DNA of 64,000 nucleotides from Clarkia xantiana subsp. parviflora (lineage: Eukaryota; Streptophyta; Magnoliopsida; Myrtales; Onagraceae): positions 17,814,666 through 17,878,665 of the forward strand of contig JAPTYO010000005.1 of NCBI GenBank assembly GCA_036873135.1. Direction: 5' to 3'. The notes beneath the pieces are model-generated. The model saw only the letters and a program-made list of their open reading frames with translations. It made no database searches and was not told where the DNA came from. Of the stretch, positions 9,056 through 20,068 are shown piece by piece (the stretch's first letter is position 1; each line of letters begins with the position of its first letter). Made by a program: the position numbers and the translations under genes.

Positions 9056-10545
9056 TCAATAGTGATACTTCTTCAAGTGTGCGCCACTGAAGGAATGCTT
9101 CAACGTCTTGCCATCGAGGTCCTCTAGCTTGTACGCATTCGGGGCTGGCATCCCTACGATCTTGTAAGGTCCCTCCCATTTCGGCGATAGCTTGTTGATC
9201 CGATCTTGATGAACGAACTCGTTCCTCCGCCAAACAAGTTCTCCCACGAAGAATTGTCGGGACTTGACATGCCGATTGTAATATCGGGCTGTTGCCAGAC
9301 GCATCCGAGCCTGAACTTCATCAGCCTTTTCTCCTCGAGCAAGTCTAAGTCTAGACGTCTCATTTCTTCGTTCGTTAGAGGCTCATAATACCTCTTGCGG
9401 TGGGATGCCACCGCTATCTCCACGGGGGCAACCACCTCCGTGCCATAGACAAGGCCAAACGGAGTCTCCCCTGTCGACTGCTTGGGTGTTGTTCTAACAG
9501 CCCACAACACGTTTTCGAGCTCATCCAACCAATGACCTTGCAAAGCATAGACTCTCTTCTTCAAGCCATCCATCACGATCTTGTTGGCTGATTCGACTTG
9601 GCCATTGGTCTGAGCATGGTGGACGGAAGCTGTCCGATGCTCAATGTTCAACTCCTTCAGGTACTCCTTCAACTGAGCCCCATTGAACGGAGGGCCATTA
9701 TCGCTGATCAACACTCGAGGAACCCCATACCGGGATATGATCTGAGTTTGAAGGAACTTGAGGATCTGCTGCCCCATCGTTTTGGCCAACGCCTTAGCCT
9801 CTATCCACTTTGAGAAGTAATCGATGGCCACGAGTAAATACTTGCACTGACCTTTCGCTTGGGGAAGAGGTCCTACCAAGTCAATGCCCCATTGCGCGAA
9901 GGGCCAGGCACTCCTGATGGACATCAGGTCCGCGGCGGGAGCCACGATATTCGGAGCGTACCTTTGGCATGCGTCACAGGATTGGACCATCGTTGTCGCT
10001 TCCTTGTTCATCGAAATCCAATAGTAGCCTAGATTCAACGCCTTCCTCACGATGGATCGGGCCCCTTCATGATAGGCCGCGACTCCCTCGTGTAGCTCTC
10101 TCAGGATCCGATTTGTATCAGGCTCCGCCACACATTTCAGGAAAGGCTTTACATGCCCCCTCTTGTATAACTGGTTGTCCACCATCACGTAGTCGTTCGC
10201 AATTCGACGCAGCCTGACAGCTGCCACATCATCATCGGGGAGCGCCCCCGTAGTCAAGTATGTGACCATCGGGGTCATCCAGGTGGGTTTCTCTTCTTCC
10301 TCCGATCCTGCTTCCACAGCGCATACCTTCGATGGATCGATGGTTGAGATAATCACTCTCTCCAGAAAGTGCACCTTCCGATTCTCCTTGGGGGCCACTC
10401 CCAGAGCAAACTTGCTCAAGGCCTCTGCCTCCGCATTCTCTTCCCTCGGGATTGCCTCAATATCGAAGCTTTTGAAGCTCCCCTTCAAAGTCTGCACCTC
10501 GTGCAAATACTTCCTCATTGTCGGACTCTTAGCTTCATAGTTCTC
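9056..10545 (-). pseudogene. E2 integrase segment of pol
   Basis: The open stretch 10518-9154 carries the end of the second RNase H, the HHCC finger (HEGVAAYHEG, where a His-x-Cys variant seen in E1 is changed, then CDACQRY), and the DDE core (WGIDLVGP, ISDNGPPFNG, GQVESANKI). Near 9310-9330 the frame shifts, and the C-terminal part with RLATARYYN and KHSFSGAHLKKYHY continues in another frame to the TGA at 9056-9058. The segment follows an in-frame stop at 10546-10548, so it could not be made from the genomic copy. Confidence 0.88.
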
Positions 10546-12123
10546 CTAGATTTGATTCACGATCAAGCTGGCATCACACTTCACTTTTAAATGATCGACT
10601 CCCGTACCCTTGGCAATTTTAAGGCCCGTGATGAGAGCCTCATACTCTGCTTCATTGTTGGTGGCCCTAAACGTCAAGGTCAGGGCATATCGCAAGGGCT
10701 CGCCTCCACCGGGCGGTATCAATACGAATCCTGCCCCCGATCCTTCTACACTCGATGAACCATCAGTGTACATCTCCCAGGTATTCTCCTCATTTGGTTG
10801 TTCTGGCTGTTCTGGCTGTTCTGCTATCAGGACCTCCATGGTTGCCCCCTCTACAGGACCCGCTTCTTCCAGATCGGGTGCTGTAGATTCAGCTATAAAA
10901 TCCGCCAACGCCTGGCCCTTAATAGCGGTTCTTGGAGCAAAGTGGATACGGAACTCCGTAAGCTCGATGGCCCATTTCACCAATCTCCCCGACGCCTCCG
11001 GTCGGTTCAAAAATTGCTTCAGGGGCTGATTGGTTAACACCGTAACCTCGTGGGCATGGAAGTAAGGTCGTAGCTTTCGAGCGGCAACAATCAACGCAAA
11101 GAGATACTTCTCAATAGCGGGATAATTCATTTCAGATTTGGAAAACGCCTTGCTTACATAATAGACAGGCACTTGGTTGCCTTTGACAATCTTAATCAAA
11201 ACAGAACTAACAGCAACCTCAGAAACAGCCAAATAGAGATAAAGTGGCTCGCCTGGAACCGGTTTAGCCAACGGCGGGAGGGTACGAAGGTGTTGCTTGA
11301 GTGCTTGGAACGCCTCCTCGCACTTGTCGGACCATTCAAACTTCTTGTGGGCCTTTAGCACATCGAAAAATGGCATGGCTCTGTCACTCGCCTTGGATAG
11401 GAATCGATTCATCGCGGCCAACCGGCCATTCAATACTTGAACCTCCCGATGAGTCTTCGGGGACTGCATCTCCTCGATCGCTTGCAGCTTCTCAGGATTC
11501 ACCTCGATTCCTCTCTGGCTCACCATGAACCCTAGAAACTTCCCCGAGTTCACCCCGAAAGCACATTTGTCGGGGTTCAAACGAACCTGATGAAACTTCA
11601 TCCGCTCAAACGCCGCCGCCAAGTTTTGGACATGGTCTCCTGCTTGTCGGGACTTCACGAGCATGTCATCCACATAAGCCTCCATGGTCTTCCCCAACAT
11701 GTCTCCGAACAACTTGTTTACCATCCGCTGGTAAGTTGCTCCGGCATTGATCAATCTGAAGGGCATTACGTCGTAGTGATAGACGTCACTGTCGGCATAG
11801 AAGGCCGTATGGGGGGCATCCTCCTTCGCCATCTTGATCTGGTTGTATCCGGAATAGGCATCCATGAAGCTCAGCAACTCATGTCCCGATGTGGCATCCA
11901 CCAACTGGTCAATCCTCGGGAGAGGGTAGCAATCCGTCGGGCAGGCCTTGTTCAAGTCGCGGAAATCGACACACATTCGCCACTTCCCATTACTCTTTCT
12001 CACCAGGACTGGGTTAGCGACCCAAGTCAGGAATGGGAGCTCCTTAATGAATCCAGCATCGAGCAGTCTGCGCACCTCCTGCTGGATCGCGATCCTCTTG
12101 TCCGCGCCCATCAGACGCCTCCT
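10546..12123 (-). pseudogene. E2 reverse transcriptase, RNase H and archaeal RNase H
   Basis: This part of pol copies the RNA genome into DNA. Visible motifs on the minus strand are WRMCVDFRDLNKACP, LLSFMDAYSGYNQI, MPFRLINAGATYQ (the usual Gly is Arg here), and YVDD in EAYVDDMLVKSR. The connecting first RNase H (LYLAVSEVAVSSVL, LTNQPL) is degenerate. The archaeal-type RNase H keeps YTDGSS, NNEAEYEAL and KCDASLIVNQ. The segment is bounded by two in-frame TAG codons, 12124-12126 and 10546-10548, both where relatives encode Gln. Confidence 0.9.
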
Positions 12124-14709
12124 CTACGCGATAGGCTTGATCGCGGGATAAATCTTCAGCTCGTGTACAATCACGTCGGGACTGATTCCTGGCATATCAC
12201 TCGGGGACCAGGCAAACAGCTCCTTGAACTCCTTCAGAAGCTCGATCAACTCTCGAGCTCTCTCCTCCGACAGAGCAGATCCGATCTTTACCTTCCTTCG
12301 AGGTCCATCAATCTCTACCTCCTTCAGATCCTCCATAGGGGCGGAACGCCCAAACTCCTCTCGAGGATCAGCATCGGTCTGTAGGACCGCCATGGCTTCC
12401 CTCCTTCTCCTTCGGGTGGCATTGACATAACATTTTCGCGACGCCACCTGGTCACCTTTGACCACTCCGACCTCATTGTCAGTCGGGAACTTCATCTTCT
12501 GGTGGACTGTCGAGGCGACTGCCATGAGAGGGTTGATGGTGGTCCTCCCGATGATAGCATTGTATGTTCCCGCGGATTCTACCACGACGAAATCCACGTT
12601 CCGCCGTTCCATCTTCCAGCCACTACCAAACTCCACCGGTAAGGTAATCATCCCCAACGGATAGGAAGTCGATCCAGAGAATCCCACCATTGGGAAGTTC
12701 ACCTGCGTCAGGTCTTTCTTCGTCTTTCCCATGGCCTCCAGGGCATCCATGAAAAGAATGTCGGAGGAGCTCCCTCCGTCTATCAGGATCCGCTTCATCT
12801 CGAATCCGTCAACATCCAGGGTCACGACCAAGGCGTCATCGTGGGGGCTCTCCACGCCTATCAAATCCTCCGCTGAGAAAGAAATTACCATTTCTTCCTT
12901 TATAGTCCACGACCGGGACCTTTTGCCTAGCACCACAGCAGCAGAGATGCGAGAGGAATAATTCTCCCGAGAAGCGGAGGTGTCACCTCCCGCTGCCATT
13001 CCTCTGTGAATGACGTTAATGGTCCCCCGCCTCTCCTTACGGGCCCCGGAACCAGAGGCTTCCGGTTCAACCTTCTTCTTCTTCGGGGATCGATCACGGG
13101 ATTTGGAACGGGACCGTGACCGACTTTTGGAACGGGATCGGCACCGCCCCCTTCCGACGAATTCCTTCAGCTTCCCCTTCTGGATCAGCTTCTCTATCTC
13201 CTTCTTCAGCTCCCGACAGTTATCTGTGTCGTGACCATTGGCTCGATGGTACCGACAATAACGATCAGAGCGGCCTCCCAAGAACTCTCCTTCCTTCCTC
13301 GGGGGTTACCGAGCGAGACCCTGCCGATCCATCACAGCTAGCACGGAGGTCATCGAGCTGTTGATGGGAACACTACGACCCTCGCGGTTATCCTTCTTCG
13401 GAGGACGCCTATCCTCCCTTCTCTCGGGGCGACCACGGTTCCTACTCCCCTCCGACTTGTCGCTCCCTTTGCGATCATCCGACAGTTTGGACGATGTCTT
13501 TCCTCTTCCCGATTTCGGAGGATCGAGCTCTCCAGCGGCAATTTTCGACTCCTGGACGTCGATTTGTTGTTTCACCCTCGCTTGCAGGGCCTCCATACTC
13601 CACACAGCCTTCGCAGCTACACTGTGCATCAAATCGGAACCATATGGAGCAGTTAGGTTCCGAAGGAAAGTGCGGATGGTCTCTCCCTCCGATATCTCCT
13701 CATCAATCTCCGCGGCACTGGCAGTGAACCGTTGGTAATAATATGCCAACGACTCGTCGGACCTCTGCACCACCTGGGTCAGAGACCTTACACTCTTCAA
13801 GAGACGCCTTCGACCTTGGTACTGCTTGATGAAGCGGTCGTGCATATCGGCCCAGCAGGTAATGCTTCCCGGCGGTATGCTGAAGAACCATGTCATGGCC
13901 CTTTCTCCCAAGGTGATCGGGAACAACGAACATATAAGATCGTCATTCGAAGTCCTACCCATACAGGCCTGGACATGTCTCTGAACATGGCGAACCGGGT
14001 CTCCTTCACCATCATACTCCTTGATGGTTGGTATACCTAGCCCGGGCGGGGCGACAGTATCTATTAGTCGCGGAACGAAAGGATGGCTGGATCGATCTCT
14101 CAGCTCCGATGTCATTAGCTTCTGATCGCCCATGCAGATGCTGACGATTTTCACCACCTAATCGGGGGTGATGGGGCCATTCAGGGGAATGGTCCTGTTT
14201 TTCACTGGTCCCGGGCCGTCGACCATGAATTTCTCCAAGTGCGCGGGTTCCTTACCCCTACTCCTGGGTTGAACCTCCTGAACCTCCTGTTCTTCTGGAA
14301 CCACCCTCGGAGGAGGTGGAGGCAACTCTTCTCGCGGAGGCAACTCCTCTGCCCTCCTGGCAGCCTCTCTCTTGTCTAACAGAGCCTTCATGGCCGCCAA
14401 GAACATAGGCATAGCATCTGCTACTGCCTTGGCCAACTCTGAGTTTGAGGAAGAGCCTACTTCCCTTCGCGGGACTTCCTCTCTGTGCTCCACCGGGTTT
14501 GGGGGAGCATCCACCTCCCTTCGCGGGATATCTTGCCTGTTCAGCGTCGTGTCTCGGACTGAGACCTCATCATCACCATGCCCCCCTGTCTGAGAAACAG
14601 CAGGGTACTCACCTTGTTCAGCAACATGCTCCAGCAACGGGGAATTCACAGTTCCTGCGGGGCGAGAACTGCCGGCCTGGACTTGCTTCTTCTTGCCACT
14701 ACCGGCCAT
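12124..14709 (-). pseudogene. E2 gag and protease
   Basis: The gag starts at 14709 (MAGSGKKKQ). A TAG at 14158-14160 replaces Gln after PITPD, and a TAA at 13306-13308 replaces Tyr. The gag core has ITCWADMHDRFIKQYQGRRR and SEGETIRTFLRNL. A knuckle of the form C-x2-H-x4-H-x4-C lies in RYCRYHRANGHDTDNC, followed by an Arg-Ser tract (SRSKSRSRSRSKSRDRS). The protease active site reads LIDGGSSSDIL. It ends at a TAG replacing Gln at 12124-12126. All parts share one frame, so gag and pol were one polyprotein. Confidence 0.9.
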
Positions 14710-14740
14710 TGATCTGGTAGAAACTATTTTGGCTTTTTGT

Positions 14741-14762
14741 TGGTTCCCACAGACGGTGCCAA
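14741..14762 (-). other. E2 primer binding site
   Basis: On the minus strand TTGGCACCGTCTGTGGGAAC follows the LTR end CCAACA with almost no gap. TGGCRCCGTCTGTGG is the usual kind of primer site for Tat elements. I do not assign the tRNA. Confidence 0.8.
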
Positions 14763-15521
14763 TGTTGGATCACGGGCGAAGCTCCGTTACGTCCTTGACG
14801 GAAAGCTTGGACTCCTGGGCTCCGCGTAATCCTGCAAAAGGGGATGACCTGGGTGGTGAGCCAGAATCCCTCTCCGATGCTTAAATGAGTATATGATCAA
14901 TGGGGTGGTAGCAGTAATCTAAGTGCGTATTAGCTGATCTGTGTTTTCTGAGTAACTTCCTCCTTTATATAGGAGGGGAAGTTACTCAGTTACCTGTTAC
15001 TGCGCCTGGCAGTTTTACCCACGATTCCGCATATCTCGTCACGATTCCGTATATCTCGTTCGGGATTCCGTATATTTCGCCCCACGCTCCGTGTATCTTA
15101 CCCATACTCCGCGTATCTCGGGCACGCCCTGCGTATCTCGGGGAAGTTTATCTATATCTTTAACCGTCGTCCCACTACTCTATCTAGTAGGCGGGTTTCT
15201 CGGTCTTATCCTCTGATCACAAGTCTCGACTCCCGTTGGGGACTCCAGAGTTATCTCATTCTAGGTCACCACCCAGGACCCTTTGTCTCACGAGACAGGT
15301 CCAGCCTCCGCGGGGCTTTATTATCGGGGCCTTTACTAAGGCATATCGGGGCCTGCTCAGAGGCTTCTCGTCGGGAGCATTCAGCTCATATATCGGAACC
15401 GCTGAAGTCGGGACCCTTCGTACTGGGCCTCTGAGCCTTCCAGGCTTTTCACGAGGCCCACTGGACCTACTCGCCGTCCATTAGCTGATAACGGGGCTAA
15501 CGATCACATCGGAACACATCA
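14763..15521 (-). repeat. E2 5' LTR (759 bp)
   Basis: Plus-strand ends are TGTTGGATCACGG and CACATCA. It contains the inverted TATA region CCTTTATATAGGAGG and the U3 motifs CGTATCTCG repeated. It is complete, unlike its partner at 4147-4878. The bases after it (ACTACTTAAT) begin AT-rich flank. Confidence 0.93.
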
Positions 15522-15712
15522 ACTACTTAATAAATTGTAACATTTAACATGTGTATATAATATTGAAAATTAAAAACGACATAGAACTTAAGAAATATGA
15601 ATTCATCTGATGGGAATAAAAAAAAAATTGTACAACTTTTTTTAGTTATATCTATCTTTAAGCACATTGAGATACAAAACTATAGATTAGCTGTTATATT
15701 TGATATAACTTG

Positions 15713-16566
15713 TGATGGATATACGCCCAATATGAACATGTTTTAATTCGGATTGTCTTATTTTGACAACCCCACTTACGATTGCAAATCGAAACTTGGA
15801 CCCGAACACTTTACCCGCAGCGCGATCGGCCCGGGCGAGTAAAAAATACTCGCCCGGACCAGTCCGCTGGCCCGGTCTCACTTAAGTGAGATCGGACCAG
15901 CTGGACCGGTCTCACCTAGGTGAGACCGAGCCAGCTGGCCTGATCCCTCCTAGGAGGGATTGGTCCAGCCTGGACCAATCCCAGGCCTTGATGGTCAGAT
16001 TTTCCATCCGACCCCGAAGGTCCCGGGACCCTGCCCAGACGCCACTCCCCCTCCCCGGGGTGTGTGCGGCATCCCGAACCTTGCCTTAGGGACCGTCCAT
16101 CGCGACGTCCCGACACCCTTTTTACCTGTCCAACACTTAGCCAATTTTGCTCACCTCTCCATGCCATTAAGAGTTTAATCTTATCATTATATGTTAATAA
16201 TACGCTTAGGGATTAACGGTGTCATTAAGCCACCTTAATCCCCCCAAAACCTATATATACTGCTCAAGTTCAATTCGTTTGGTTCATGTTATATCTTCAC
16301 TCGTTTTAGCTCTGCCTTCTCTCTAAGATTTTTATCTCTCTAGAACCTCAGGCTTACTTAGGCATCAGAGAGGACTCACCGAGCACCACCCCCATCTCCG
16401 TGCTTGCTATCGCCCCTTTGTGCAGGGCAGCAAGGAAGGGAAGGACAAGACAACCTAAGGAGACGGATCCCATCTTTGAGCAGACTGATTACTGAAGACT
16501 ACCACCTAACCGTGAGAAGTGTTAATCGGATTGGAAACCCGTCGACCCGATACACGCGACTTAACA
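15713..16566 (+). repeat. E4: 5' LTR of another gypsy element (start uncertain)
   Basis: The right end is clear: ...CGCGACTTAACA, then a primer site. The CAGAGAGGACTCACCGAGCA block and a TATA box (CTATATATA near 16252) sit where they do in related LTRs. The left end is not fixed; TGATGG occurs at 15713 and 15608 and either could be the start. The region 15522-15712 is AT-rich with no gene. Confidence 0.6.
15831..15982. repeat. Ladder of palindromes in E4 LTR
   Basis: Five consecutive self-complementary blocks are present: 15831-15841 with 15847-15857 (CCGGGCGAGTA stem, A5 loop); 15876-15891 (TCTCACTTAAGTGAGA); 15907-15928 (core GGTCTCACCTAGGTGAGACC); 15943-15960 (ATCCCTCCTAGGAGGGAT); 15956-15982 (13-bp arms around one C). 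Short CCAGCTGG palindromes lie between them. The fourth and fifth blocks share GGGAT, so they are alternative folds. Confidence 0.9.
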
Positions 16567-16568
16567 CT

Positions 16569-16587
16569 TGGCGCCGTTCGTGGGTTT
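16569..16587 (+). other. E4 primer binding site
   Basis: TGGCGCCGTTCGTGGGTTTT starts two bases after the LTR end TTAACA. It differs from the E2 and E5 sites (GTCTGTGG), so E4 belongs to another family. Confidence 0.75.
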
Positions 16588-16617
16588 TGAACAAAAAACC
16601 TGGCTATCACGAGAATA

Positions 16618-16764
16618 ATGACTAACAGTTTACCATGTAGGGACAACTGTCCCCAGAGGAACAATAGGCCGACAAACAACCAAGGTGGGCAGCCTATGCA
16701 TCCACCAAGACAGCCTGTGTCGCCGGCAAGGCAACCTACCCCACAGATGGAATACGAAAAATAG
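16618..16764 (+). pseudogene. E4 gag N-terminal fragment
   Basis: An ATG 30 bp after the primer site opens 48 codons rich in Asn, Gln, Pro and Arg (MTNSLPCRDN... to QMEYEK) and then a TAG. Position and composition fit the start of a gypsy gag. Nothing recognisable of the element follows, so it is truncated here. Confidence 0.5.
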
Positions 16765-18171
16765 TGATCCTTCAGTCACTAAACCAAACCGACCTTCAAT
16801 AAACCGAGGGGAGGGGGTGTCGTGAAACAGTTCACACTATCGTCGTCTTCAATCCAATAGATCAGTCTTTTGAAAACGGTTATTATCTTGCAAATTACCG
16901 GAACGGGAATTTTCAAACAAGTATACCCGATCCTTACTTTCCCAAGGCCCTTATAATTTTAAAAGGAATTATCCGATAATTTACGCATGCATAATATCAT
17001 ATTATGCTATAAAAATCGAAAAAACCAAAACATGCTTACGCGTCATGCGTCTAATGTTCCTAGCATATATAATTCTACGTAAAGTAAATTATCACATGCT
17101 TTCTATTCTTTAACATCCTAGCATACGTGTCAAAACATGCAACATCCGCACAAATCATGCATAATTGGCGACTGGAATTTTCAGTTTTAAAAATGTTTGA
17201 AAATATTAGGGGTTGTTTTGCAATTCATGCTTACAATCAATTATGCGACATTTCTAGACATGGATTCTATGCACTTTTAATCAGCTTAGCATGTCTATCC
17301 TATTGCGCAAAACATATATTTAAATCTCAGAGCTCAATGCTCGCAATTAATATCCAGCTAGCTTGACTGAGTTAAGACGACAGTTCTAATATATATGTAG
17401 CAGAAAGTAAACAATTGCAATTCAGCCCACTAATTTAATCCAGTCTCAAAAACATGCATATCTGAGATCCATCCCATAATCGAAACTAGGTATTAGGGTT
17501 TTAACCGAAAAACGTGTTAAAACGTAAACCCTAAAAGCACTGTTTAGGCTAGATTTAAAGTTCGAAAAAATATTCTGGATTTTAAATTTGACATCCTATT
17601 TTATTGAACATTTTAAAATTTCCGAGAAATTTACAAATTCTGCTCCGGTCCAATTTAAAATCCGGTTCATGTCGGTCCGATTTAAAAAAAAACCCGGTTT
17701 GGTCCGAAATAGTTCAATAAAATAGGATTTTGGTTCGGTTCATCACTCAAAACCGGTTAGGTTAGCTTCAATTTAGTTACTACGGTCCGACCCGACCCGA
17801 CTAGGTCGACCTGATAAAGAAAACCCGGATTGATTTTATCCGTTCCGGTTTAGCAATTGGACCGGCCCATAAATCCTAGGGTTCGGCCGAAATATGTCTT
17901 CTGGGCTAAGTAGTGTTTTAAAGTCCACTAAAAACTTAACTTAGCCACCAAGAAATAATAATTATTTAAAATAATTTCCAGTATTGCTAATATGTATATA
18001 TATATAATTCGCCACACATATATATATAAATATTGTCAAGATTCTATCTTTAAGATGTAAATCAATCAACAATATACGTACATAAATAAAATATTCGGCT
18101 CCTATATATATATTTATTTATTATTGTCAAATATATCTTTAGGGAATAAAATATGTAGACAATATATTTTC
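16765..18171. other. AT-rich non-coding stretch, possible copia leader
   Basis: No convincing gene is present; frames are short and unlike any family I know. The sequence continues beyond E3 at 20826 and leads, on the minus strand, up to the copia primer site at 21361-21372. I infer it is the untranslated leader of that element. It has CATGC-rich segments similar in style to the leader at 35939-38040, and runs of CCGGTT/GGTCCG at 17640-17900. Confidence 0.4.
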
Positions 18172-18194
18172 TGTTGGATCACGGGCGAAGCTCC
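18172..18194 (-). repeat. E3 3' LTR remnant (23 bp)
   Basis: TGTTGGATCACGGGCGAAGC plus TCC is exactly the terminal sequence of the family LTR. It joins at 18195 to sequence matching E2 near 12889 (just after gag, upstream of the protease core). Confidence 0.9.
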
Positions 18195-20014
18195 ATTTCC
18201 TCCTTTAGAGTCCACGACCGGGACCTTTTGCCTAGCACCACAGCAGCGGAGATGCGAGAAGCATAATTCTCCCGAGAAGCGGTGGTATCACCTCCCGCTG
18301 CCATTCCTCCGTGAATGACGTTAATGGTCCCCCGTCTCTCCTTACGGGCACCGGAACCAGAGGGCTCCGACTCAACCTTCTTCTTCTTCGGGGATCGATC
18401 ACGGGACTTGGAACGGGACCGCGACCGACTTTTGGAACGGGATCGGCACCTTCCCCTTCTGACAAACTCCTTAAGTTTCCCCTTCTGGATCAGCTTCTCT
18501 ATCTCTTTCTTCAGCTCCCGACAGTTATCCGTGTCGTGACCATTGGCTCGATGGTACCGACAATAACGATCCGAGCGGCCTCCCAAGAACTCTCCTTCCT
18601 TCCTCGGGGGGTATCGGGCGAGACCTTGCCGATCCATTACAGCTAGCACGAAGGTCATCGAGCTGTTGATGGGAACACTACGACCTTCGCGGTTATCCTT
18701 CTTCGGAGGACGCCTATCCTCCCTTCTCTCGGGGCGACCACGGTTCCTACTCCCTTCCGACTTTTCACTCCCCTTGCGATCGTCCGACAGCTTGGACGAT
18801 GGCTTTCCTCTTACCGACTTCGGAGGATCAAGTTCTCCGGCAGCAATCTTCGACTCCTGGACGTCGATTTGCTGTTTCACCCTCGCTTGCAGGGCCTCCA
18901 TACTCCACATAGCTTTCGCGGCTACACTGTGCATCAGGTCGGAGCCGTAAGGAGCAGTCAAGTTCCGAAGGAATGTGCGGATAGTCTCTCCCTCCGATAT
19001 CTCCTCATCAATCTCCGCGGCACTGGCAGTGAATCGTTGGTAGTAGTACGCCAACGATTCGTCGGATCTTTGCACCACCTGGGTCAAGGACCTCACACTC
19101 TTTAGGAGGCGCCTACGGCCTTGATATTGCTTGATAAACCGATCGTGCATGTCCGCCCAGCACGTAATACTTCCTGGCGGGAGGCTGAAAAACCAGGTCA
19201 TGGCCCTTTCTCCCAGGGTGATCGGGAACAGCGAACACACGAGGTCATCGTTCGAGGTCCTTCCCATGAAAGCCTGGACATTTCTCTGAACATGGCGGAC
19301 CGGGTCTCCTTCACCATCGTACTCCTTGATGGTCGGAATGCCTAGCCCTGGCGGGGCGACGATGTCTAGCAGCCGCGGAACGAAAGGATGACTGGATCGA
19401 TCCCTCAACTCCGATGTCATTTTCTTCTGGTCACCCATGTAGATGCTGACGATCTTCACCACCTGATCGGGGGTGATGGGGCCATTCAGGGGAATGGTCC
19501 TGTTTTGCACTGGTCCCGGGCCGTCGACCACGAACTTCTCCAAGTGCGCGGGTTCCTTACCCCTATTCCTGGGCTGAACCTCCTGAACCTCCTGTTCTTC
19601 TGGAATCACCCTCGGAGGGGGTGGGGGTAGCTCTTCTCGCGGAGGCAATTCCTCTGCCCTCCTGGCAGCTTCTCTCTTGTCCAACAGGGCCTCCATGGCT
19701 GCCAAGAACATAGGCATAGCATCTGCCACTTCCTTGGCCAACTCCGAGTTTGAAGAAGAGCCTACTTCCCTTCGCGGGACCTCCTCTCTGTGCCCCACCG
19801 GGTTTGGGGGAGCATCTACCTCCCTTCGCGGGATATCTTGCCTGTTCAGCGTCGTGTCTCGGACTGAGACCTCCTCATCGCCATGCCCCCCTGTCTGGGA
19901 AACAGCAGGGTACTCACCTTGTTCAGCAACATGTTCCGACAACGGGGAATTCACAGTTCCAGCGGGGCGAGAACTGCCGGCTTGAACCTGTTTCTTCTTG
20001 CCACCACCGGCCAT
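18179..20014 (-). CDS. E3 gag, open, fused to LTR end
   Basis: The capsid-type polyprotein has 611 codons with no stop, unlike the E2 gag. Order: Gly/Lys start (MAGGGKKKQ), a Glu/Pro-rich region (residues 100-160), the gag core (residues 185-370, with ITCWADMHDRFIKQYQGRRR), an Arg-rich segment, a C-x2-H-x4-H-x4-C knuckle (RYCRYHRANGHDTDNC), an RS tract (SRSKSRSRSRSKSRDRSPKK), and the start of the protease linker (GKRSRSWTLKEEM). The last four residues (ELRP) and the TGA come from the LTR remnant. The capsid and RNA-binding parts are complete, so it could form particles and be mobilised by a relative's enzymes, but that is inference. Confidence 0.85.
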   Translation of the reverse strand: MAGGGKKKQVQAGSSRPAGTVNSPLSEHVAEQGEYPAVSQTGGHGDEEVSVRDTTLNRQDIPRREVDAPPNPVGHREEVPRREVGSSSNSELAKEVADAMPMFLAAMEALLDKREAARRAEELPPREELPPPPPRVIPEEQEVQEVQPRNRGKEPAHLEKFVVDGPGPVQNRTIPLNGPITPDQVVKIVSIYMGDQKKMTSELRDRSSHPFVPRLLDIVAPPGLGIPTIKEYDGEGDPVRHVQRNVQAFMGRTSNDDLVCSLFPITLGERAMTWFFSLPPGSITCWADMHDRFIKQYQGRRRLLKSVRSLTQVVQRSDESLAYYYQRFTASAAEIDEEISEGETIRTFLRNLTAPYGSDLMHSVAAKAMWSMEALQARVKQQIDVQESKIAAGELDPPKSVRGKPSSKLSDDRKGSEKSEGSRNRGRPERREDRRPPKKDNREGRSVPINSSMTFVLAVMDRQGLARYPPRKEGEFLGGRSDRYCRYHRANGHDTDNCRELKKEIEKLIQKGKLKEFVRRGRCRSRSKSRSRSRSKSRDRSPKKKKVESEPSGSGARKERRGTINVIHGGMAAGGDTTASRENYASRISAAVVLGKRSRSWTLKEEMELRP

Positions 20015-20047
20015 TGATCTGGTATAAACTATTTTGGCTTTTTGTTA

Positions 20048-20068
20048 GGTTCCCACAGACGGCGCCAA
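20048..20068 (-). other. E3 primer binding site
   Basis: Minus-strand TTGGCGCCGTCTGTGGGAAC adjoins the LTR end CCAACA. One base differs from the E2 site (GCGCC against GCACC). Confidence 0.85.

Larger units (their letters stand above)
4147..15521 (-). mobile_element. E2: Tat-lineage Ty3/gypsy retrotransposon with antisense gene
   Basis: Reading on the minus strand: 5' LTR 14763-15521, primer site, gag-pol 14709-9056, repeat zone about 8935-8380, an antisense gene 5491-8223 on the plus strand, polypurine tract 4900-4879, 3' LTR 4878-4147. By eye the two LTRs differ at only about eight positions over 730 bp, so the insertion looks young. The pol carries four nonsense changes and a frameshift. 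The 3' LTR lacks its last 26 bp where it meets E1, so no target duplication can be read; the other flank begins ACTAC. Confidence 0.92.
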
